64,000 nt of DNA from positions 2,837,501 to 2,901,500 of the forward strand of contig NZ_VFQC01000001.1 of NCBI RefSeq assembly GCF_006717075.1, given 5' to 3'. Of this stretch, positions 9,757 to 17,580 are shown piece after piece (the stretch's first letter is position 1; the number at the start of each line of letters is the position of its first letter). The translations under genes and the position numbers were made by a program. The notes under the pieces were generated by a model, which saw only the letters and a program-made list of their open reading frames with translations, made no database searches and was not told the DNA's origin. This DNA is from Haloactinospora alba. GTDB lineage: Bacteria; Actinomycetota; Actinomycetes; Streptosporangiales; Streptosporangiaceae.

Positions 9757-11456
9757 GCGGCTCTTTCCGTTGCCGAATGGTGGTGTTGCCGAACGGTGTC
9801 CAGGTGGGCGCGGCGGTTGAGCCGCTCGCCCACGGCCCGGAGTAATCGGTGTTCGCGGGGTGCCACGTCCGGATCGGTGGGTTTGGCGAGTTCCCACACG
9901 CAGTGCTCGTTGGTGGTGGTTGCCGAGAGAACCGGAGCACCCGGGTGCGAGGTCGTCTCGGAGCCGGTGTCGTCGTCGGGGTCGGGGTTGGTGGGATCCA
10001 CACCGAGGGTTTGCAGCACCCAGGTCAGCCGGTCGGCTTTGTGGTCGGCCAGGGTCTTGTTCGACCATTTGCGCGAGACCAGCACCCGACGGCCGGCATA
10101 GCCCAGGTGTTGGCGCTTGTGGGCTTTGGACCGGCAGAAGCCCGGTTGCATGCCCGCTGTGGGGTTCTGGGGTTGGATGCCGTAGCGCAACCAGTTCGCG
10201 CACCGGGGTGAGCAGGGTTCGAACCGCAAGGCGTCCATGAAGCGGTCCACGTGGCGCTGTTGGGCGGCGGTGGTCACCGGGTGGCACTCGGCGATGTCCT
10301 TGGTCAGGTATTTCGCCAGGTAGCGCACGCACCGGTTGGCATCACCACTGCCGGCCACCACGCCTTTGGCGTCCACTTGGGGACCCAGCCGACACACGTG
10401 CATAGGTTCGGCCTCCGGGTCGGCGTCCAGCACGTCCAGGGCCTGTTCCCAGGTGGCCAGCACCTGTCCCGTGTCCGGGTCGACGTAGTTTCCGGTGTCC
10501 TCGTCGAAGAGGGGAAGGTGATCGTTGTCGTAGACGACCTGTTCAGCGTGGGGCCACCAGACTTGGTGGTAGGTCGCCGCGGCGATCTGGCGCAGTTCGG
10601 CCCGGGGCAGGGTGCCCCGGATCGCCATGTGTAGGTGCGGGGCGAGGCGTTTTTGGGGTTCCACGGTGGCGAAGTACTGCACGTCGAACCCGGCCACCCT
10701 ACGGAGGTTCTGCACGAACCGGTCGATGAGCTTGGAGAAGTGCAGTGTGTCGCGCGCGCAGCGTTGATAGTCGTAGGTGTCGGGATCCACTGGGGTGCCG
10801 TCCGAGCGCACCCGCCCGTAGGAATCCAGGGTCAGAGTGAGGAACAGGGACGGGCGAAACGTCGTGCCCGTGGCACTGTCCTGGAAACTACGGCCCACGG
10901 TTCTGCGAGCCATGGGGCGTTTGGGCAGGTCGGGAACGTCGCTGCGGCGTTTCGTCGAGCGTGTACGCCGTGGGGAGGAACCACCCGAAGAAGCACCCCG
11001 TGAGACCGAGCCGCGCAGCCCGGTGGCGGTGATCTCCTCATCCATGGCGGTCATGGCGTCATCGAGTTCAGCCAGTTCCTCCGGTGCGGCACTACCGGAA
11101 GCGGCGAGATCGTCACGGCGGGCCGTGGCCCGGGCGCGGTATTCGACCCACCAGCGCTGGAGGTCGGAGGGATCATCCGGAGTGGGTGTGGGTTCCTCGT
11201 CCAGGTGCCAGCCCTCTTCGCACTGGCTGCGCCGCAGGGAACGCTTACGAGCCGCACAGGCCGGACACTGGCTGTCCAACGTGGAGCCGCACGGCACATC
11301 CACGATCTCTGAGGCACCGGTGTCCAGGTTGGTGCGCCGCAGTGAGACCGGACGGATGCACACCCCGTTGTCGGTGGCGACCTGTTCGGCGACGTCTTTG
11401 GCCAGGGGTTGGGCTTGGCGCTCGGCCCGTGTGGTTTTGCCGGTCGGACTCGGCAT
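9753..11456 (-). CDS. AICE replication initiator (RepSA-like, HUH type)
   Basis: A 567-aa rolling-circle initiator that should nick the excised circle. HUH motifs are visible: FLTLTLDSYG (motif 1), the metal-binding APHLHMAIRG (motif 2) and RYLAKYLTKDI with the candidate catalytic tyrosines (motif 3). An N-terminal zinc-ribbon-like segment has CGSTLDSQCPACAARK. It starts at ATG overlapping the ftsK-like stop (TGATG) and ends overlapping xis. Length and order match RepSA proteins. Confidence 0.9.
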   Translation of the reverse strand: MPSPTGKTTRAERQAQPLAKDVAEQVATDNGVCIRPVSLRRTNLDTGASEIVDVPCGSTLDSQCPACAARKRSLRRSQCEEGWHLDEEPTPTPDDPSDLQRWWVEYRARATARRDDLAASGSAAPEELAELDDAMTAMDEEITATGLRGSVSRGASSGGSSPRRTRSTKRRSDVPDLPKRPMARRTVGRSFQDSATGTTFRPSLFLTLTLDSYGRVRSDGTPVDPDTYDYQRCARDTLHFSKLIDRFVQNLRRVAGFDVQYFATVEPQKRLAPHLHMAIRGTLPRAELRQIAAATYHQVWWPHAEQVVYDNDHLPLFDEDTGNYVDPDTGQVLATWEQALDVLDADPEAEPMHVCRLGPQVDAKGVVAGSGDANRCVRYLAKYLTKDIAECHPVTTAAQQRHVDRFMDALRFEPCSPRCANWLRYGIQPQNPTAGMQPGFCRSKAHKRQHLGYAGRRVLVSRKWSNKTLADHKADRLTWVLQTLGVDPTNPDPDDDTGSETTSHPGAPVLSATTTNEHCVWELAKPTDPDVAPREHRLLRAVGERLNRRAHLDTVRQHHHSATERAA

Positions 11457-12898
11457 CAGGCCACCTCCACATCCGGCACCGGGTGCAGAGAACGAGTTCC
11501 GTACTCGTTCGCCATAGCCTCGATGTCGTCGTCACTGACGAAGGCGGCCCGCACGCGTACCGGCAGCGGGGAGCCCTCCATGCGGACGAAGGCCACCCCG
11601 GGAACATTGGGGTCGATGAGGTGGGCGTTGGCGCCGCGTTCGCGGGCGTCATCGCCCAGCACCATGTCCACCTGGCTGGCCTCGTCCAGCCGCAGGGCAA
11701 CCTTGTCGGGAAACAGGTTGCGCAGATTCATGACCTCTTTGCGCGGGTCCTGGAGTGCGGCCAGCACGCACACCCCCACCGCACGCCCCTGCGACGTCAA
11801 CGTGGCGATGGCGTTCTCGGCCCGGCGGCGGATGTCTTTCTCGGGGTGGTAGGCGGTGAGGAAGGCGACCTCGTCCAGTACCACGAGCATGAACGGGTCC
11901 TCGACTGTGGGGGTGTGGGTGCGCCGGATTCCGGCGTAGCGATCCGCCCGGGCGTGCATCTCGGACACGGCCGCCTCCAACACGTCCACGGCCGCCTCAG
12001 CGGTGTCGGCGTAGCGGGCGAACAGAGACCGGCCGTAGGACAGTTCCATGCGTTTGGGATCGATCGCCCACACCTGCGCCGTCCCTGCCACCATGGCCGG
12101 AGTCATCGCCCGGATGGCCGACCAGAGCACCGAGCCTTTGCCCGAACCTGTCACTCCGACCGTGAGTACGTGGGTGCCGTGCAGCCGCAGGTCCCACGGG
12201 GTCCCGTCTTCACACAGGCCCACCTCGAGAGCGGCCATGTCGACCTGATCCGGGACGGGGCGTGCCGGCAGGGGGTTGGCCAACAGGTCGCGGCGGGGAA
12301 ACTCCAACACCACGTCGCGCGGCCCGCGCGTGTAGACCCGGCACGAGGGCGCTTGGAACCCGTGGGCGAGCTCGGTCACCCGGTCTTCGAGGTCTCTGGG
12401 AGTGGTGCCCTGTACCAGGGTGATGCGCACTCGGTCCGCCCAGGCGGTGCAGGACACGGTTTTGATGCGGGGCAGGTAGTGGCGTTCCTGATACGACTCG
12501 GCCAGTCCGGCCACCACGAGCACGGGTTGCCAGTGACGCCGGTACACCCACAGCCAGCGCCAGCACGCCAGGCTGCGCAGCACGACCAGGCGGTGGAACA
12601 CGGCGGGCCAGTACCACCACCACACCCCCAATCCCACGCCAGCGAGAAGTATCCCCGCAGCGAGCGGGATCCAGCCCCAGACGGAAACGACCATGGCACC
12701 GGTACTCAGCAGGGCGGTTGCGATCGGGAACCGGACGGGGGTGAGCACCACCAGGCGCAGGAGCCGATAGACCCACCGGGACACGATGACGATGCCCGGC
12801 GTTTCCACCACCGGGGTCGTGAACCGTACCCCGTGCGCGGGAAGAGGGGTGGTGGGCTGTACTTGGGCACTTCCGGCACTGCGGTCGCGCAGCATCAC
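11456..12898 (-). CDS. AICE FtsK/SpoIIIE-type DNA translocase (TraSA/TraB-like)
   Basis: A 480-aa membrane ATPase expected to move double-stranded AICE DNA between mycelia. Two hydrophobic segments lie at about residues 50-105. Walker A is GVTGSGKGS near residue 245 and Walker B is LVVLDEVAFL near 345. The GTG at 12898 overlaps the upstream stop by four bases; the next codon, ATG, is an alternative start. It is the only conjugation gene of this AICE, which fits the single-protein transfer mechanism known for AICEs. Confidence 0.9.
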   Translation of the reverse strand: MMLRDRSAGSAQVQPTTPLPAHGVRFTTPVVETPGIVIVSRWVYRLLRLVVLTPVRFPIATALLSTGAMVVSVWGWIPLAAGILLAGVGLGVWWWYWPAVFHRLVVLRSLACWRWLWVYRRHWQPVLVVAGLAESYQERHYLPRIKTVSCTAWADRVRITLVQGTTPRDLEDRVTELAHGFQAPSCRVYTRGPRDVVLEFPRRDLLANPLPARPVPDQVDMAALEVGLCEDGTPWDLRLHGTHVLTVGVTGSGKGSVLWSAIRAMTPAMVAGTAQVWAIDPKRMELSYGRSLFARYADTAEAAVDVLEAAVSEMHARADRYAGIRRTHTPTVEDPFMLVVLDEVAFLTAYHPEKDIRRRAENAIATLTSQGRAVGVCVLAALQDPRKEVMNLRNLFPDKVALRLDEASQVDMVLGDDARERGANAHLIDPNVPGVAFVRMEGSPLPVRVRAAFVSDDDIEAMANEYGTRSLHPVPDVEVA

Positions 12899-13185
12899 GA
12901 GTCACCCCCCAGCACCTCGAACAGGGAGGCTTGGTACTCGGCCCGTAGCGCCGCGTTGCGCGCCCGGTAGGCGGCCAGATCCGCCCGAGCCGAGGCCGCC
13001 ACCACGTGCGTGTGCGGGTCCTCGCTGGCATCAGCGATGCGCTCCAACAGGCTGGTCTTCCAGGCCAGCAGGTCTGCGTTGTCCTGATCGGAGGCTGCGA
13101 CCGGACGCTGGGAGCGTGAGCGCAGTTCCGCCAGGAACCGCGAGATCTCACGCGCACGGGGTGAACCGTGGGGCTGATCAGACAT
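12895..13185 (-). CDS. Small AICE core protein of unknown function
   Basis: A 96-aa charged, helical protein with no motif I recognise. Its stop overlaps the start of the ftsK-like gene, so it is translationally coupled to the transfer protein. Small genes in this position are usual in AICEs. It could be a regulator of, or accessory to, the translocase. Confidence 0.7.
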   Translation of the reverse strand: MSDQPHGSPRAREISRFLAELRSRSQRPVAASDQDNADLLAWKTSLLERIADASEDPHTHVVAASARADLAAYRARNAALRAEYQASLFEVLGGDS

Positions 13186-13287
13186 AATGGTGCTCTACCT
13201 CTTTCGTTTTCACTGGTTGGGCGACCGTGAATGAGGGGTTGGGGGCGGCCGTTGGTGTTGGCGCACCAGGCCGCCCCGCGTGTGTTC

Positions 13288-13707
13288 TCAGGCGGCGTCC
13301 TTGGCAGCGCCCGCGTTGGCCGAGGCAGCCTTGCGCCCCGAGGCGTTGGGGGCTTTCACCCCGCGTGCCCGCAGCGAGTAGGCCACCCGAGGGCGCCGGC
13401 CCGACTCGTCCACATAGGGCATCACCGACATCTGTTCGAACTCGGCCGGACGGAACGGCAACCCCGGAACCTCGTCCGGCAGGGTCGGGCACACCTCAGC
13501 GGCGACCTTGACTTTCACGCTCTTGGCCTTGCCCCGGGCCTCCGGGTCGGCGTCGATGACCTCCACCGCCCACAGCGGCAGCCCCGAGGTCTTGTCGGTC
13601 TGTTGGCGCTTGGTCTCAAAGTCGGTGATCGCTTCCACTCCCAGGGCGTAGGCCCCGTGCGGGAACACCGTTCCGAACTCCACCGGCAACGCACCCTGAA
13701 TAGCCAT
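13288..13707 (-). CDS. Pra-like AICE activator protein
   Basis: A 139-aa protein beginning MAIQGALPVEFG and containing ALGVEAITDF, GLPLWAVEVIDADPEARGK and PFRPAEFE blocks. From memory these resemble the family annotated as plasmid replication, integration and excision activator. The name rests on that recollection and on position. ATG at 13707 is chosen because the upstream extension is not protein-like. It is first gene of the rep-xis-int operon and lies just downstream of two GntR-type operator-like palindromes, so it is probably repressed by the GntR protein. Confidence 0.65.
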   Translation of the reverse strand: MAIQGALPVEFGTVFPHGAYALGVEAITDFETKRQQTDKTSGLPLWAVEVIDADPEARGKAKSVKVKVAAEVCPTLPDEVPGLPFRPAEFEQMSVMPYVDESGRRPRVAYSLRARGVKAPNASGRKAASANAGAAKDAA

Positions 13708-13738
13708 CAGAACCTCATCTCTCAACGAACACTCAAGT

Positions 13739-13793
13739 ACTTGTCTGAACGAGTGTGCTTGCACCTTAGCTAACTCAACTCGTTCGCACAAGT
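13739..13793. promoter_or_regulatory. Candidate GntR (KorSA-like) operators upstream of pra
   Basis: ACTTGTC-TG-AACGAGT (13739-13754) and ACTCGTT-CG-CACAAGT (13778-13793) are imperfect copies of the perfect palindrome at 14576-14591. They lie directly upstream of the pra-like start, where a repressor would block the core operon. Confidence 0.6.
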
Positions 13794-13820
13794 GATTAAG
13801 CCGACGAGGCTGGAGAGGTT

Positions 13821-14552
13821 CTAGGAAGCGGGGTAGCTGTCCTCTAGTTCATGCAGGTCACCGGGTAGGGCGATGTCGGCGACCGTGATGACGTTATCCG
13901 AGGCATCCAGGACTCGGGCGAGGATTCCCAATACCGGTGTCCCTGTATTCAGCTTCAGGTTCGCTTGCTCATCATCGGTCGCTTGTCGTGCGGACAGACG
14001 TTCGCAAACCCGAGCGGGACGTAGCTGCTTGACTGCTTGGAGGTGTTCCCTGGCACCGATACCAATAAGTTCGGTCTGGCCGAGGTCCGTTCCGTCAGCT
14101 ACGTCCAGCGGGAACCATAGAGTGACCAGTTCGCTTGGTTCGTCCCTGTCCAGAATGACCCGCTGACGCATGATGACCGGTGAACCTGTGGGAACACCCA
14201 ATGCTGTGGCGATAGCGGGAGGCGTGACGGAACGACCCGCTTGGAGGATCCTGTTGTCTTTGGAACTCTCAGCGGAGTCGAAGGCTGTTGCGCCCGCATG
14301 TGAGCGTTCCACCGACTCTGTCGGGACACCCTTGACGAAGGACCCCCGGCCGTGTTCGCGCTCGATCCAGCCTTCCAGACTCAACACCTGAAGCGCCCGT
14401 ACGACAGTGCTACGGCCCGCTCCGAACTCCCGCACCATTCGCGTTTCCGAGGGCAGCATCTCGCCAGCGGGATAAGTGCCGTCTTCGATGCGCTCTTGGA
14501 TTGCGTGGATGATCTGAACGTATTTGGGAGGAGCGAACCCTAGGCCCGACAT
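13821..14552 (-). CDS. GntR-family repressor with UTRA domain (KorSA-like)
   Basis: A 243-aa regulator. The N-terminal winged helix is at residues 10-75 (PSETRMVREFGAGRSTVVRALQVL, then GWIEREHGRGSFV). The C-terminal UTRA effector domain (about 95-235) includes RQRVILDRDEPSELVTLW. In pSAM2 the GntR protein KorSA represses pra and itself, and the operator-like palindromes on both sides of this gene suggest the same circuit. The ATG follows GGGAGGAGCG-type purine-rich sequence in the complementary strand only weakly, so translation may be leaderless. Confidence 0.88.
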   Translation of the reverse strand: MSGLGFAPPKYVQIIHAIQERIEDGTYPAGEMLPSETRMVREFGAGRSTVVRALQVLSLEGWIEREHGRGSFVKGVPTESVERSHAGATAFDSAESSKDNRILQAGRSVTPPAIATALGVPTGSPVIMRQRVILDRDEPSELVTLWFPLDVADGTDLGQTELIGIGAREHLQAVKQLRPARVCERLSARQATDDEQANLKLNTGTPVLGILARVLDASDNVITVADIALPGDLHELEDSYPAS

Positions 14553-14575
14553 AACAACCGCCCGGTGACTCTAGT

Positions 14576-14591
14576 ACTTGTCTGGACAAGT
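14576..14591. promoter_or_regulatory. Perfect GntR operator palindrome
   Basis: ACTTGTC-TG-GACAAGT is a perfect seven-base inverted repeat centred about 30 bases upstream of the GntR gene start. It shares AGTACTTGTCTG with the pra-side site, as expected for autoregulation. Confidence 0.7.
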
Positions 14592-14712
14592 AGCATACTG
14601 CTTCTACCTTGGTTCGTCACCCGTTTGGGATGGACTCGGCCTACGAACCTGACGCAACAGGAACCACCGTCCGGTCTGAGACAAGGCAATCGTGCCGCAC
14701 AGCACCGGATTG

Positions 14713-14991
14713 CTACCGAACGCGTGTCGCCAAGTACACACCGTCACGGAGCTGGACCAAACGACCTTCTATCCACAGAGACGACAATGGCGAAGCATCG
14801 CCTATCCGCTCGGGAGGATTGTCCAACTGACGCATGAAGGCGTCCGAGTCCTCTTCGATGACCGTAGGTGCGTGATCGGCCTCTGGGTCGACAGCCGTTG
14901 CGATCCACAGATGTTGAGTACGACGAATGTCCCAATGCTCGCCGTAGCGTTTCCTCAAGAGCGCCAACAGTGGATCAGTGTCACGGTTCAT
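14713..14991 (-). CDS. Hypothetical protein in the AICE
   Basis: A 92-aa protein starting MNRDTDPLLALLRKRYG, with GGAGAG six bases before ATG. It has a compact alpha/beta look (YGEHWDIRRTQHLWIATAV) and acidic middle. No family recognised. It lies upstream of the GntR gene on the same strand and may be AICE-specific accessory DNA. Confidence 0.6.
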   Translation of the reverse strand: MNRDTDPLLALLRKRYGEHWDIRRTQHLWIATAVDPEADHAPTVIEEDSDAFMRQLDNPPERIGDASPLSSLWIEGRLVQLRDGVYLATRVR

Positions 14992-15242
14992 CGCGCACTC
15001 TCCGCTCTGTCCCAAGCGGCTAGGGCAGCGTTGCAGCACTGTTCGCAGCAGGCGTCTTCACATGCCTGGGTGCATCGTTCATGGACCAGCACATACGACC
15101 GTACATACGACGGTGTGTCATACGGGGTCGAATCTGATCCCGAGTAGGGAGGAACTAGCCTTGTCATCGTTCCACCTGCCTTGACCAGGTTGGGACCGCG
15201 CCCCCGGACGGCCGCTCCGTCGCGGGGGCTATGTGTGCAGCA

Positions 15243-15410
15243 TCACGCGGCAGCCGTTCCGGAACCCTGACAGTCGGAGCAAGGGACAAAACGAACCTTC
15301 ACCGGAGTCCCCGACCTTGGCTGTATCACCACGAGCTTTCGTGACCGCACACTCTTACGCCCCCGACCTCGGCAGGAACGGCACCTCTCGACGGCTCGCG
15401 TGTTGCTCAT
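15243..15410 (-). CDS. Small zinc-ribbon-like protein
   Basis: A 55-aa protein with two CxxCxGxG-type pairs, CRSCRGRG near the N-terminus and CSDCQGSG near the C-terminus. This is the cysteine pattern of a DnaJ-like zinc finger and suggests one bound zinc. The frame stays open upstream, but MSNTRAVERC is the most natural start. The ribosome site is weak. Function unknown. Confidence 0.55.
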   Translation of the reverse strand: MSNTRAVERCRSCRGRGRKSVRSRKLVVIQPRSGTPVKVRFVPCSDCQGSGTAAA

Positions 15411-15529
15411 GTACTCAAGGATCCGAGTGAAGGCGGGGTATTTCCCATGTCGTGCTGCTGCCTCAGTGCTGAACTTTTGCTGCACTCAGCGCCTGTCAGC
15501 GGTCCGTGACCCAGTGACAGACTGGAGCC

Positions 15530-16309
15530 ATGGCAGAACTTAACGGCGAACCGGTCACGCCTGAGGACCTACAGACGCTCGCGTTGGTCAACTACGGCCA
15601 CTTCACCTCTATGCGTGTGGACAACCAGCACATTCGCGGACTTTCCCACCATATGGAACGTATTGCCAAAGATTCTCTGGAAGTATTCGGAACTGAACTC
15701 GACAGAGATTATGTGCGCGAACTCGTTCGCCATTCCATTGGCAACCAGGACGGGGCATTTGTTGTGCGAATCACTGTATTCGATCCAGAAATACAATTAG
15801 GAAATCCTGGAAAGTCATCCAATCCGAATGTACTGATAACGACCCGACCAGCGATGGCACTGCCGGCAACTCCGCTCCAAGTGCAATCAGCCACGTACGT
15901 AAGGGATATGCCCTTAGTCAAGCATATCGGCCTATTTGGCGCGATAAGGCATCGCCGAAATGCTCAAATGAACGGGTTCGATGATGCCCTATTCGTCGAC
16001 CAGAGTTCCTACATATCTGAAGGCGCAACATGGAATATTGCATTCTTTGACGGAGAAAATGTCGTCTGGCCAGACTCGGATGTCCTTCCTGGCGTTACAA
16101 TGCGCCTTCTCCAACAAGTCCACGAGAAAACAGTAATTTCTCCGGTTGGCCTCAAAGACCTTGAAAGAATACAAGCCGTGTTTGCAACAAACACAACGGT
16201 TGGAGTGCGGCCTGTAACCGCGATCGACGGCGTTAATTTTCCAGCGGAACACGAAATATTCGAATCTCTTCGGAAAGAGTACGAAGAGATACCAACAGAG
16301 CGGATCTAA
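15530..16309 (+). CDS. Class IV (branched-chain type) PLP aminotransferase-like protein
   Basis: A 259-aa protein of the aminotransferase class IV fold, which includes D-amino acid and branched-chain transaminases and 4-amino-4-deoxychorismate lyase. K131 in RDMPLVKHIG is the likely PLP lysine. It is followed by the family blocks GFDDALFVDQSSYISEG and the N of TWNIAFFD, and near the end by TNTTVGVRPV. It is on the plus strand, opposite to the AICE core, with clearly lower GC and A/T-ending codons, which points to cargo acquired from elsewhere. The ribosome site (GGAG) is only two bases from ATG. It is followed after 35 bases by the XRE-SUMF1 gene. The substrate cannot be told. Confidence 0.8.
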   Translation: MAELNGEPVTPEDLQTLALVNYGHFTSMRVDNQHIRGLSHHMERIAKDSLEVFGTELDRDYVRELVRHSIGNQDGAFVVRITVFDPEIQLGNPGKSSNPNVLITTRPAMALPATPLQVQSATYVRDMPLVKHIGLFGAIRHRRNAQMNGFDDALFVDQSSYISEGATWNIAFFDGENVVWPDSDVLPGVTMRLLQQVHEKTVISPVGLKDLERIQAVFATNTTVGVRPVTAIDGVNFPAEHEIFESLRKEYEEIPTERI

Positions 16310-16344
16310 GTTCTTAAATCATACCGTATATTCAGGAAAATTGA

Positions 16345-17319
16345 ATGCCCAGCACTACCGTCCAGCTTTGGTCCGGACAGGAAGTTCGTGCCCTGCGCGA
16401 GGCTAAACGGATGAGTATTCGCGCGTTCGCTGCGCATCTTGGAATTAGCGAACGCATGGTATCCAAATGGGAAAAGTATGGTGAGGATATCCACCCTCGT
16501 CCCGTGAACCAGCAGGCTCTCGACTCATCTCTAGCCGCTTCAGACGCTAACGTGCAAGCTAGGTTCGCCAACCTCGTTGGGATCGACTCAACGGAGAAAA
16601 ATGAAGAGGACCAGGAGCAAGAGGCAGAGATAGATGTAGCGCCGATACCCACGGATGAGCCTCACCAAATTCGACATCCTGTCGATGGAAAGCTTATGGC
16701 GCTTGTAGACGCTGGAGTCTACTTGTCCGGAGAAGACAATAAGCCTGTTTATCTCCCTGCCTTCTATATCGACGTTTTCCCAACAACAAACGCCGACTAC
16801 TCTCGTTTTGTTGCCGCAACAGGTCATAAAAAGCCTCAACATTGGAATGACGAAAAATTTTCGGACGCCATCTACGAGCATCCAGTTGTATTCGTAACCT
16901 GGGATGACGCTGTAGCTTATACTAAATGGTCAACAAAATCCCTTCCCACAAGTCAACAGTGGGAGAAAGCCGCACGAGGAACCAGAGGTGATTCCTTTCC
17001 GTGGGGAAGTCAAAAAACACCTGCAAAATGCAATGTCCGAGAAAACGAAATCCGTAGCACCACACCGGTTGACCGATACCACAGCGGAGTAAGTCCATAC
17101 GGGATTTACGATATGTGCGGAAACGTTTGGGAGTGGTGTGCCACCGAGTCGACACCGGGACGATACGAGCTGAAGGGAAGTGCTTTCACAAGCCCGTTCT
17201 TTCGGGTAGAACCAGCAACCTTCAACGATGCCTCATCCGAAATGCTCGATGATGACACCGGGTTCCGATGCGTCACTCCAGTCGAAACGATGCAAGCGCT
17301 TCTGAAGATCAACACGTAA
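16345..17319 (+). CDS. XRE helix-turn-helix fused to SUMF1/FGE-like domain
   Basis: A 324-aa fusion. Residues about 10-55 form a Cro/CI-type helix-turn-helix (VRALREAKRMSIRAFAAHLG, then RMVSKWEK). An acidic linker follows at about 88-100. A SUMF1/EgtB-like C-type-lectin fold covers about 110-315, with FYIDVFPTTNADYSRFV, PVVFVTWDDAVAYTKW, MCGNVWEWC and the final GFRC. The paired cysteines of true formylglycine-generating enzyme are not seen, so sulfatase activation is unlikely; ligand sensing is more plausible. AGGAAA lies six bases before ATG. It forms an operon with the class IV aminotransferase and shares its low GC. Confidence 0.82.
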   Translation: MPSTTVQLWSGQEVRALREAKRMSIRAFAAHLGISERMVSKWEKYGEDIHPRPVNQQALDSSLAASDANVQARFANLVGIDSTEKNEEDQEQEAEIDVAPIPTDEPHQIRHPVDGKLMALVDAGVYLSGEDNKPVYLPAFYIDVFPTTNADYSRFVAATGHKKPQHWNDEKFSDAIYEHPVVFVTWDDAVAYTKWSTKSLPTSQQWEKAARGTRGDSFPWGSQKTPAKCNVRENEIRSTTPVDRYHSGVSPYGIYDMCGNVWEWCATESTPGRYELKGSAFTSPFFRVEPATFNDASSEMLDDDTGFRCVTPVETMQALLKINT

Positions 17320-17351
17320 AACGTTGCCGAATTGGGCTATATGGGATCAAG

Positions 17352-17374
17352 GCGGCGGCGCTTCGCGCCGCCGC
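17352..17374 (+). terminator. Strong hairpin after the XRE-SUMF1 gene
   Basis: GCGGCGGCGC-TTC-GCGCCGCCGC is a ten-base-pair perfect stem 32 bases beyond the stop. There is no T-run, as is common for actinomycete terminators. Confidence 0.7.
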
Positions 17375-17385
17375 TGACCTACAGG

Positions 17386-17434
17386 TGGGGGCCGGTCGAG
17401 CTGCGGGCTGCCGCCCGGTCCCGACCGGCCCCCA
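17386..17434. terminator. Second hairpin near AICE right end
   Basis: TGGGGGCCGGTCG (17386-17398) pairs perfectly with CGACCGGCCCCCA (17422-17434). It is a 13-base-pair stem directly after the first hairpin and may back up termination or insulate attR. Confidence 0.6.
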
Positions 17435-17580
17435 ACACCGGCCTATAGCAAGAACTCCACACCGCCCGGTGCCGCCAGCACCAACGAATACGCCAGGCGG
17501 CGTTCCCCTGTTGCCGCCCTCCATCATGCCGACGCGGCACGGGCCGTCAAGGACGCTGCTCGCGCCGCTACGCGGTGACG

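Noticed and set aside
11084-12970. A 628-codon plus-strand frame opposite rep and the FtsK-like gene
   Set aside because: Shadow of clear RepSA-like and FtsK-like genes; no ribosome site or family.
16345-17319. Formylglycine-generating enzyme function for the SUMF1 domain
   Set aside because: The paired active-site cysteines are not visible and no sulfatase gene is nearby.
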